Positions 17,925-26,872 of a DNA stretch of 26,872 nucleotides are shown here, one piece after another. Position numbers and translations under genes: made by a program. Under the pieces are notes generated by a model. It did no database searches. It was not told the origin of the DNA and saw only the letters and a program-made list of their open reading frames with translations. Location of the stretch: the NCBI RefSeq assembly GCF_000003815.2, contig NC_049982.1, positions 5,801,599 to 5,828,470 of the forward strand, given 5' to 3'. The first letter of the stretch is position 1; every line of letters begins with the position of its first letter. This DNA comes from Branchiostoma floridae. Its lineage: Eukaryota; Chordata; Leptocardii; Amphioxiformes; Branchiostomatidae.

Positions 17925-18435
17925 GGTTTGAAGCAAGTTTGATTTGGCTGTTATGATTTACAAGTATATCATACGTAGCTGATTAGATGTAACATTGATG
18001 TATAAAGTTAAACATTGATTTATGTCATGTATATAATTATCTATAGTATTTGACCTGTGATTTATTAAGCCAACTAGGGCACCTTGCACCTGGTCAGGGC
18101 ACTATAAAAACAAGGACATGCTGTACTATGCTCATTCGAGCCCATAACACTGAGGAAGCCACTCGGTGAAACATGTTATTTGTGTGTCGGTTAGAATAAA
18201 GTTCCTAAACGGGGAATATGCGGCTCCAGCGTCTTTTCTGAAGATGTGACGTAAGTGTGAACGGTTGGCTTGAGGTTGTCCTTCCCCACATACTCTACTG
18301 ATGATTCAATTCAGTTTTGACATTGGGAAGTTTGGGTTTGAAACGGGTTTGATTTGGTTGTTAAAATCTATATTATACGTAGCTGATTTGATGTAACATT
18401 GATTTATATCATGTATGTATATAATTATTTACAGT
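17925..18435. mobile_element. Candidate Penelope-like remnant: direct repeats around a hammerhead-like motif
   Basis: A roughly 100-120 bp block (ggtttgaa..gtttgatttgg, then atacgtagctgatt.gatgtaacattgat) is present at 17925-18045 and again at 18335-18435. Between them are a TATA-like TATAAAAA (18103-18110) and ctgagga...gaaac (18150-18172). Direct repeats and minimal hammerheads are known features of Penelope-like elements. No reverse transcriptase or GIY-YIG frame is present, so this is at best a remnant. Confidence 0.45.
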
Positions 18436-18791
18436 TATGTTCAACGTTATGCTTTATGGTACCCCAAATCTGCATTGATGACTTGGATGTCTTTTGTATT
18501 AGATTGTTGTAATTTCAATAAAATAAAACAAGAGTTCGGAAACCTCATATCTCCATGAAATATTCTGATAATGGAATTGACTACTGCATGTACATGATTT
18601 AAGCTTGGTTATGTAGGTCCTTAGATAATTTACACATGATTTTTTTTTTACTACTACTAATTTTGCCAATTTTTATTCCTTATGCAAGTCCGTATGCAAG
18701 TACTAATAAAGTACAACACGCATAACGACCTTACTTTGATTATACTCGGAGGTAAGTTCTATGAACTAAACTGAACTGAACTGAACTAAAA

Positions 18792-18906
18792 AGGTCATTT
18801 CGCCACAATATCAGTTTGCTACATTCATTTTACCATCCGTCAAGTCATTTTGCAACAAGGCACGAGTCATTTCGCCACATCCAAGCACAGGTCATTTTGC
18901 CAAATT
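18792..18906. repeat. Degenerate tandem repeat of gtcattttgccaca units
   Basis: Copies at 18793, about 18824, 18843, 18866 and 18890 share gtcatttYgcMaca with variable spacers of 20-30 bases. A ctgaa simple repeat (about 18770-18786) precedes it. Confidence 0.6.
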
Positions 18907-20146
18907 TGAATGTTACTTCTCAAAATAGCATCAGAAGTCGTATTCCCACCATCACCTACCTATATGCAGATGTCCACAAATGAAAAAAAAACGACATTTA
19001 AATAATTTTGTTTTACTAGCTGACCAATCATTGCTGCCGTGTGCTACGCTGAACATTACATTGTACATTTCCCCGTTTTGCACGACATGCATGGGAGGGA
19101 CATAGGCTAAGTGTGTGGAAGCGGCGCTTATGACCACTTTCAAGCCATAACAAGGGCCTACATTTGTATCTGCGCCGGAGGGACCTACTCTCATGCTACA
19201 CCAGTCGACTGCAACACAATAAGTCATCCAAGGTGCGACCAAAGGTAGTGGTGACCTCACTATAGCACTTTTCAGGGACATGGACACTTTGTGACATCTC
19301 CCAAATCTCTGTATGTCCCTCCTATCAGGGTAGTGATTATGATTTTAGTGATAAGATCTCGGGTCGTGGTGCCATGGATTGATCAAAGGTTGCCCGGGGC
19401 GTTTTATAATTATACCCCTTTCTCTGGGCCCCTTTTCTGACAGTTTTGTAATGAGGGCAAAATGGCCGAAAAATTCCAAAAGGAGGACATAGTTAAAAAG
19501 AGCGGGTAGATAGCCTTGCCAGGTTATTACAACGGCTTGCATCACTTCTAAAACAGGAGCAAAAATTAAACTTGTGTCAATACAATATTCACGCCAGCTG
19601 AAAATCCCCCAATATAGGACGTTTACAAGGTCATATGGATCCATGGATGACCAACTGTGAGTACTCGGGACATGCCTACTGTTGACACAGTGTCTAGACA
19701 CTGGAACGAACTTTCGTAAGATCACATTGTCCTAAAGTTACCCTGCTCGGTGATAACAGGTGACCAGGTACGTTACAGCTACTCTACGAGTACGTTACAG
19801 CCACATTTTCATCCTACTAAGACAAAAGACTATGTTTTTCTTACACAATATAACCTTGCAAAACATACCAGGCATTGTTTCTTTGTTGTACTGTAATCCG
19901 AGGGCTTTTACTGTTTACCCCACACACAACAATTATATCAACCATCGCACTGAGGTCTATTATCTATCGCGACGAGATAAAACCTGACTCAATTCAACAG
20001 AGACACGGCTATTGTTTTTTCTTAAGTTTATGATGCCAGTCTTTACATTCGTCTCTTGATGCTAAACCAGAACTACCCTCGTTCTTATCACAAGCTTTCT
20101 GTTGGTCCTAATTTGCAACATTAGCGGGGAAACAACACTGTATCGT
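18907..20146. other. Intergenic stretch
   Basis: Two open frames on the minus strand (18952-19287 and 19345-19725) are over 100 codons, but I see no domain, signal peptide or splice structure to support them. Otherwise nothing recognised. Confidence 0.5.
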
Positions 20147-20214
20147 TGTTAGTTTGTTCCCATGTGGTTTGTACAATTTATGTTAGTTTGTTCCCATGTG
20201 GTTTGTACAATTTG
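20147..20214. repeat. 34-bp perfect tandem duplication
   Basis: Two units of tgttagtttgttcccatgtg... differ only in the last base (20147-20180 and 20181-20214). Confidence 0.9.
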
Positions 20215-21240
20215 ACCAGTGCCTCAACCTTTCAGTAAACGCTTCCAGGCGTTAATGTTACAACTGGTTAGACGATACAGTTGTTTTGAGCGGGAGTGTG
20301 CACATGATATACTACAGGGGATCATTGTTCACCCTTTGTTCACTACATGTGAATACATCATATAATGGTGCTAACACTGTTTTTCGCACTAGACACACAA
20401 GTGTCACTTCTTCACGTACAGATTTACTGGTTTCAACATTCTCGGAGACGAGTCTGTTTGCTGTTACGTCCGCTTGGTGAATCCTATTCTCAAAATTACT
20501 GAGTGTCTGACGGCAATTCGCCGTCCGCGTAAACAAACCGAAGTTGTCATGACGACGTCGCAGCTTCGATCGCCGCAAGGCTAGCAGGGAGAAGACACGG
20601 TGACAGGTGATCAATCGTAAAGCAGAACATGTCAAGACCCTACTGAAGAGGTGAAGGATAGGTATTTGTGTAGTTTGCGGCTCCGAGCGTGGTATCTAGA
20701 GGCCGATAGTCCGGCTGCGCATCGGTCGACGTATCCGATGTCACCGGTCACCTCTCGCTCGTTATTTTACGTTGCAACGTCGCTGTTTGAAAACCGACAT
20801 CGCTTTCTGAAACCCACCTTTCTGATATTGGAGTGTACAGGTTACCAACCTCAGGCTGTACAAGGCTATCAATACACATGTATGTACTATAATCAATAGA
20901 CGGAAAACGTCTTGTGGGGTATTTAGCATACCACCTAAAGTTTACAAGCGAGGGAGTGGTATGGCCACACTCTGTCATACTGGCCCTAAATGGTGTCACC
21001 TCTCAGGGAATGATCTAAAGTGTTATCTCTATTTTTCTTGTAGAATATATCTTTTTGGAGTGAGCGGTGATCTAGATGTTTCCCCATAGATTGTTTGTTT
21101 GTTTATCTAGATGCCACTTATATTCCAAATGCATTTACGTTCATTGGAATTTAAGTTCGTGGTAAGCAGAAAATGGAGTGTACTGATGTGGTGGTTTGAG
21201 TTCGCTATATCGCTATGTAGTCACATACAAATACTGTATA
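20215..21240. other. Intergenic stretch, partly CpG-rich
   Basis: Bases about 20450-20780 have more CpG than their surroundings (cgtccgcg, cgacgtcgcag, cgatcgccg). This could be a promoter or 5' exon of an unseen transcript, but no coding exon is recognised. Confidence 0.35.
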
Positions 21241-21283
21241 TAGTTCATTATGCACTGATAACGTTAGTATAGTTCATTTTGTA

Positions 21284-21316
21284 CTGATGAAGGTGACAGA
21301 TAGTCACCGAAACGTC
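21284..21316 (+). ncRNA. Hammerhead-ribozyme-like motif (Penelope-like element type)
   Basis: CTGATGA, one extra A, a 6-bp stem (ggtgac/gtcacc) with a 5-base loop, then GAAAC and GTC. These are the two conserved boxes of the hammerhead core around stem II, with almost no stem III. Minimal hammerheads of this design are known from Penelope-like retroelements. The surrounding sequence (about 21240-21390) is probably an element remnant. Activity is not implied. Confidence 0.55.
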
Positions 21317-22234
21317 TTAAAAGAAGGTTGTGAAACGAAGAAGACTTTGTTCGATCGATCTACCAACCTGATGAAACCATTTACGGGCATCATCATACTG
21401 TACAATGTTTATATTACGCCCTAAGTCATGGGGCGCTCAGACAATGGGGTAGGCGGGGAGAATAGAACACAGAACAAAATGTTTGCGGTGGTTTGTAGTC
21501 GAGTTACCGGGAAAATAGAAAAAAGCATCACGAGCATCTCTGAATTTACGGTAATGACGTTTGTGAGTCTACTGTCCCTATGAAATCCCTTAAGGCCATA
21601 TGGTTTCGTCATGGAGTGCCGTATGTATAATATTTTACGTAATAAGTTATTCACATTCCTATGTCTAAATACTACAGATTTTAAGATACAGGATACCAGA
21701 AGTAGATTTGTCTATACCTTTAGATCCGACAGCCCTCATAATGCTAAGATTGGTAAATACATAAAATATTGCTTTGTCATTATAAAAGATAGTGACTCTC
21801 ATGTTTAGCCCCCTGCCTTTATTGCATGGATGTTTTCTTATTATCCTATATTGTTTAGTTAGTAGAGTTTTAAGATTCCATTTTGTATCCACTTGCTTGT
21901 AGTTAATATTTGACAATACAAAAGTCACTGTACTTTCTGTCGCGTCAATAAAGCTTGCATTGCATATATGATCTCCCTTGTCGATGAATCACACACAATG
22001 TGTCATAACTACTTCAAACCTTGTTTTCTGTAAACAACTTAAGACCCTTAAAAGCATTAGATAAACCCATCCTTTTAACGCATAACTTTCCATTAGATTA
22101 AACCACTAGACGCGGGCTCTAATTGCTTTCTTCGTGACATCACAAGTGGGGAGAATTGTTTTCAAATATTTTCTACTTAATTTGACATTTTTGTACAGGA
22201 AAAGAATGCCCATTAGTAATCACGAATGGTATAC

Positions 22235-22434
22235 TGTAAATGCATGAATATTCGCGATGGTTTATGTTCGCGGTTGCCACTTCACCGCGAACTTAAAACC
22301 ACCGCGAACGTTTTTCCATTATAGTTTTTTTTTACTACAGTCTGTGGCGCTACTGCAAACTTGAAACCACCACGAACACTCCATTTTTCCACCACTGCGA
22401 AAGTAGACCCCCGCGAACTTAAAAGCATTTACAG
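22235..22434. mobile_element. Short TA-flanked MITE, copy 2
   Basis: Inverted ends CTGTAAATGC at both sides, TA outside (22233-22234, 22435-22436). The inside carries several ttcgcggt and accgcgaac blocks, as at 15967-16106. No coding capacity. Confidence 0.75.
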
Positions 22435-22934
22435 TATCAGATTACACATGGGAACATGGTGCCACCTGTTGTCCTCTTAAACGTTTTATGAGCTATTCTA
22501 AAAGTTACACTAATAACAAGGACACACCGGCATGAATATGCCTTTGACTTCATTATGCATTCAACCTGGACAAAACGGGCAGCAACACAGGATATAATTG
22601 ACATATGGGAAGGCTACAATGTAAAGCAGACAACGCAAAATCACATATCGGGTGTGATCATCAGGAAGGCAATATCCAAACATAATTACTGAAGCGAAGG
22701 TAGGAATTTGTTGAGAAGATTGGGAGGGAAAGCGTGTGCACTACAGGGTAGGGGGTACACTGTGAGCCCGAGACACGTTCACAAAAAAAGGCATCCACCA
22801 AAACGTACGTGACAATCCAAAATCGCATTCGTGTTCTTGTTCAGAAATTCAATTTGAGTTGTTAAAGGACCAGTGCTGCCAGTAGCCTACAGATGTTTAC
22901 TTAAGCCTCCTTTACAAATCAATAATTTAGCGCG

Positions 22935-23062
22935 GCCGAGTTGTCAGCGAGCTCTAAATTACGAGGAGGCATGAACCTGATGCCGACGAACAAATGGCAG
23001 AGTTTCTTCGTCGGCATCAGGGTCATACCCCCTCGTAATTTAGAACTCGCTGACAACTCGGC
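22935..23062. repeat. 128-bp palindrome (foldback element)
   Basis: 56-base arms (22935-22990 and 23007-23062) match with four mismatches around a 16-base loop. The arms begin gccgagttgtcagcgag. No clear target duplication outside. Confidence 0.9.
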
Positions 23063-23094
23063 TTTAATGATTCACACCTCCGTGGTAGCAAGGC

Positions 23095-23102
23095 TATAAA
23101 AG
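23095..23102 (+). promoter_or_regulatory. TATA-box-like sequence
   Basis: GGC-TATAAAAG is a strong match to a TATA box. No exon or known gene follows; the longest nearby start gives a 21-codon frame at 23188. It may be chance, or part of the neighbouring palindrome's element. Confidence 0.25.
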
Positions 23103-24173
23103 AGTTGATCTCATGCTTGTGCTATTCAGCCTTCATTTGCATTTGGAGCTATTTCCACCTAACTGTGAAGGGAACTATATGCCGAAAGATGACGTTTAAT
23201 CCCCCTGGATACAACTCCACATTCAAACTAACCTGCTCTACTGGTGGGATTTAACAACTACGAAAGGCACGGCTTTGGCAACTTCGCTGCTTGGCTGCTC
23301 AGACCGCCGCGTTTGTTGACTTAATTTTGCGAGCGTTTCTTTGTAAACTTCGCAGAGTATTTATATTAAGACATGTCTCATGGGACCACGTACGCAACAG
23401 TTTTGTATCAGTCACACAATTGTGTATATTGAATTCCGCATGACTTCCGCATAAACATTATTTTCTGTTTCGTAAACTTTCAGTGTGACAAGGTACACAT
23501 TATATTTGGTTAGATAACAAGGCTACAAAACGATGGGTCAAATCAAGCATCTGAATATAACCTCCTTGGTCAAATTAAAGATTAATATACCCAGTAAACT
23601 TTACCTACACCAATAGATGTCAACACGGATTTGAATATACCCACTCTTGTGATAGATTTCTTAGAAGAGCGAAAAAAAATTAACATGTCGGACGACAAAA
23701 CATGGAGACTCAAAATTCCTTAGCGATGCCCACAGGGTCAGTAGGACAAAGCAAACAATTGGCTACACATGCACGTACTTTACACAGTCACATGAAGTTA
23801 AATCAAACTACTTACTTTTCACATTCCAAGGAGGTGATGTCAGAGAAGAAAAGTGGCGGTAAGTTCAATGGCTCTTCCACACGTCGCGGAACAGTTTAAA
23901 TCCAGGAGGTCACGAAAACAGCAGGTCGCCTGGTGCTGCCGTACGGAGCCAGTATCTCCCGAAACACGATCTGAACTGAAGTGGGTTGAAACCGGTCTGT
24001 CCAGGATGACATGTCTTCTCGGTGATGCCACCGGTGTCATAATGTGGGCACGTATTGTCTCACCTTGTTGCAGTAATTACCGCGTATTTAACACCTCATG
24101 CGTTATGCATATTGAACATAGTATGCGCGTGGTACCGGCCGGTATCTGACGGATGTCATGTAAGACATGTTGC

Positions 24174-24216
24174 ATCAAGGACGTTAAGGACGTTACTTAA
24201 CCTTAACGTCCTTGAT
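24174..24216. repeat. Perfect 16-bp inverted repeat
   Basis: atcaaggacgttaagg and its exact complement with an 11-base spacer. No U tract follows. The stretch 23103-24173 holds no recognised feature. Confidence 0.8.
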
Positions 24217-24693
24217 CAGACTCCATGCGTTGCATATGATTTTTCTTTGGTCACAGTTACACGTGAGGTATACTCTTTTGTTATCATTACGTTTTGTAAA
24301 CTGATTCAGCTTAACAGATAGCAAAAATAACTAATAGTGAATCGTAATGTTCCTCAAATGGGTATTTAGAAATTGAAGTTATTTTCAATTGCATAATACT
24401 TTGAGTTGACTCAGTAGACAATAAATAGAGTTGAGTAACCGGGGGAGTCAGAACGCTTGCATATTTAGTATCTAGATAGAATTTGCCGATACATGAATAT
24501 TAAACACAGCTTACAAAACAAAATAGGCTGTTTCTCAGGTGTTGCACCTCTAATTTGAGGAGCGCGGAGAAAGACCCGACAGTCCGGATATAACAGGTGC
24601 TCCCTTTGTCTTCAGTAATTGAAAATGTCCTGGGGCACTTCTGGAAAGCGCAACTTAACAGATCAACCAGGACTGTAAGTATGTCATGGAAAG

Positions 24694-24873
24694 AAATCAA
24701 TATGTTTATCACTTTTTATCCCTTATTATAGTAGATACTTTTAGAGCAAGGCACAAGAAGAAAACTGTTTTTTTTTATTGTTATTGGGTGGGCCGACTAC
24801 TCACTCTTTGCAGCCAGGGGCTGAATTGCGAGGAGCTTACAATAGGCGGGGCTAAATCAATATGTTTATCACT
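24694..24873. repeat. 20-bp direct repeats around a 140-bp segment
   Basis: aaatcaatatgtttatcact occurs exactly at 24694-24713 and 24854-24873. This could be a long target duplication from a retroposed insertion (24714-24853). The segment has an internal T-run but no clear tail. Confidence 0.6.
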
Positions 24874-26778
24874 GACTGAGCACGGCCATTTTGCCATGGC
24901 TTATAGAACCATAGATAATAATCTATGTAACGTATAATTAAGTTCAGGACGTTAAATAGAAATAATTACTTGCAGTTCAAAGTTCGTTGACCGAAAGTAG
25001 CTTCTTTGATGTCCAATAAGGTGGGGAATTGCGAGTGCAGTCTAGGCTTACGTATCCTTGACTTCTGTACTATTTTTAAATGTCAATGATAGCATGATGT
25101 TCTTTTAACTGTATGCTGTTACTCGATATGACAATCAGGGTGTGCGATGACAGAAATCTGTGCTATATCCTAGCGCTTTAGCATCACTACTGTGATGAGC
25201 TCAGACGTTCTAGACTTTTAGAATTGCGTTAAAGTTGTGTTATATAGAACATGCCTATATACTCCTCTAATTACATTTCTCGTTTTTTAAAGTCATTGAC
25301 GGCTGGCTTTACCAGATTATCGGCACACGTCATGTGATATCGTTCTCTTGATGTCAAACGATGATACATGAAATATCCTACTTGTCGCTAGGTGGCGTTT
25401 GTAACTACTTCTACTTGAAGATGACGTCACAGGTACGGTGTTACGCGTTTGACAGGGCACATGAGAACGTCGTCTCCTCGTCTACATATAACATCACTTT
25501 TTTTTGGTTTCTCCTGTCGATTGGACAGATGAGGAGGCAGACAGGCTATTTGCCTGTTTGCCTGACCTGCACATTACTTTTTATGGTGAAGAGGGGTGTG
25601 CAATTCCTTCTCCACCCTCTCGTCTACTGGAGTACTAAGCTCACTTAAAATGTATACAATAGCAAGCGCTCTTGAATTTATCAAGTATAAGAAAATAGTA
25701 CAGCGTGAATTGGATTATATGTAATTTTTATTATTCCTCGTTCTTCTCGAGTTCACCAAGTGTTCTGATAACTGACCTCCCAATGACACCTTGTAGAAAT
25801 ATCTGGCTGCCATACCATATATAACAGGTACACTTTTCTTTATTGGATTATTGAAAAGTACCTAATTTTTGACAGCAGCAAGCTTATTTTCGAGTTCATG
25901 GACATTCATTTGAAAACGCGTGTAGTATATAGGCACCGAATGACATGGTGGATTATTAAGATAATACATTATATATACATTATATATATATATCAAAAGC
26001 AAAATATTTTTGTGTGAAAAATTAACTTAACCCTATGCAGCCCCTCTCCTTAGTAATTTCAAAACGACTTCGTGTACTGTACGATCACCAAATCCTCAAT
26101 ACTCTCGTTAAGTTTTATAAGTCCCGTATTATGACGTTATTAATTGATTTTATTAGCTAAAACGGGGAATTCCCATAATGTCTAAAGGTATCACACATAA
26201 AAGGGCTTCTTATCAAAATTTGTCTTTTAAGACTTATGTTGTCAAAGGCCACCAAAACGACGTCAAAATGACGTAAAATGACGTCATATGTACTTAAGCT
26301 ATCACTTGCTATTCACCATCTTGGATAATCAAACTTACATGTCTTAAGATACTTTTCAACATAAAACCCTTAAATCACATGAAAACGGATTGAAAACGTT
26401 TACCCATGGATGTCTTTTTTTTAATAGAAAATACCAAGTAGTAATGAAATCCTAGAAGAAATAAGCTGGTAATACTTTTCATTATAACGTAGTCTGCCAT
26501 GTTGGATGTTTTCGATTACTTTATCACTTTCACATAAATTATGAATATCTTATTATGAATGTCACATTAAGATATGTTTGATATTACAGATATATGAAAA
26601 TAAATGTAGTTTAGCCAGAACATCTTTAACTCCCATTGTTTAAACCAAAATTACTAAATTTTGTAAAATATGTCTTTCAGAAACCCGTTTCCATGGCAAC
26701 ATAAAAATTATAAGCTTACTCTATCTTACGATAAAAATAGTTACTCAAGCAACTGGATATGGTTTTGAAACGGGTCAT
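24874..26778. other. Intergenic stretch
   Basis: AT-rich, with a TA microsatellite at about 25965-25993 and three aaaatgacgtc-like units at about 26245-26288. No exon recognised on either strand. Confidence 0.5.
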
Positions 26779-26811
26779 ACGTTTGGGAAAGAATCCACTT
26801 TCCTTCGTCAG
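26779..26811 (-). ncRNA. Degenerate hammerhead-like motif (Penelope-like element type)
   Basis: On the minus strand: CTGACGA, A, a 6-bp stem (ggaaag/ctttcc), then CAAAC and GT. The first G of the expected GAAAC box is C, so it should be inactive. Downstream on the same strand is gttgcttgagtaactatttt, which I associate with the end region of Penelope-like elements. Confidence 0.4.
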
Positions 26812-26872
26812 TGACACTGAAGTGCTCGGCAAGAAACAGGTCTTTTATACTCTAACTATGAATGAAGACAAT

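Noticed and set aside
18952-19287. 111-codon minus-strand frame
   Set aside because: No motif recognised. A weak inverted match (gggagggacata at about 19091 and 19313) hints at a repeat but is too short to call.
19345-19725. 126-codon minus-strand frame with hydrophobic stretches
   Set aside because: No recognisable domain, no signal peptide or splice-site support, and it lies in transposon-rich intergenic DNA.
20312-20635. 107-codon minus-strand frame in a CpG-rich stretch
   Set aside because: No domain or splice context; length is within chance for GC-richer DNA.
26245-26288. Three tgacgtc-type sites resembling CRE elements
   Set aside because: They form a short simple repeat with no gene start nearby, so regulatory use cannot be supported.
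1-26872. CRISPR arrays, tRNA or rRNA genes
   Set aside because: No regularly spaced repeats, cloverleaf or rRNA-like sequence was seen; the sequence is animal nuclear DNA.

Overview
The window looks like nuclear DNA of an invertebrate deuterostome, most probably a lancelet (Branchiostoma). The evidence is one large intron-rich gene on the minus strand built from shuffled extracellular domains (WSC, F5/8C, LamG-like, fucolectin, WxxW, farnesoic-acid-O-methyltransferase-like), short repeat-filled introns, many small inverted-repeat elements, and three runs of N (3521-3817, 4963-5262, 9665-9764) typical of a draft assembly. No bacterial genes, rRNA, tRNA or CRISPR arrays were seen. The species assignment is inference.

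Region 15467 down to 11 (minus strand) holds one incomplete gene. It starts with a signal peptide at 15467 and runs off the left edge of the window. In transcript order I can place: signal peptide, WSC (2 exons), F5/8C (2 exons), LamG-like 1 (2 exons), LamG-like 2 (2 exons), fucolectin/FTP (2 exons, one cut by an assembly gap), a second discoidin-like domain (1 exon), WxxW (1 exon), farnesoic-acid-O-methyltransferase-like domain (2 exons), and an eight-cysteine domain I do not recognise by name (1 exon). About 1,300 codons are visible. Every domain boundary I could resolve is a phase-1 intron, so the reading frame carries through and this is one gene rather than several. The product should be a secreted or matrix/mucus glycan-binding mosaic protein; a role in mucosal defence, adhesion or extracellular matrix is inference.

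The introns carry inverted-repeat elements (MITE-like), a tandem duplication next to the WxxW exon, and a decayed tandem copy of part of an exon. Several of these lie 20-30 bases downstream of a splice donor.

Region 15468-26872 lies upstream of the gene. No convincing exon was found there. It contains transposon remnants: a 753-bp TAA-flanked element with 50-bp inverted ends, TA-flanked short elements, a 128-bp palindrome, three hammerhead-ribozyme-like motifs of the kind described in Penelope-like retroelements, and several short duplications. Promoter elements of the main gene could not be identified with confidence.
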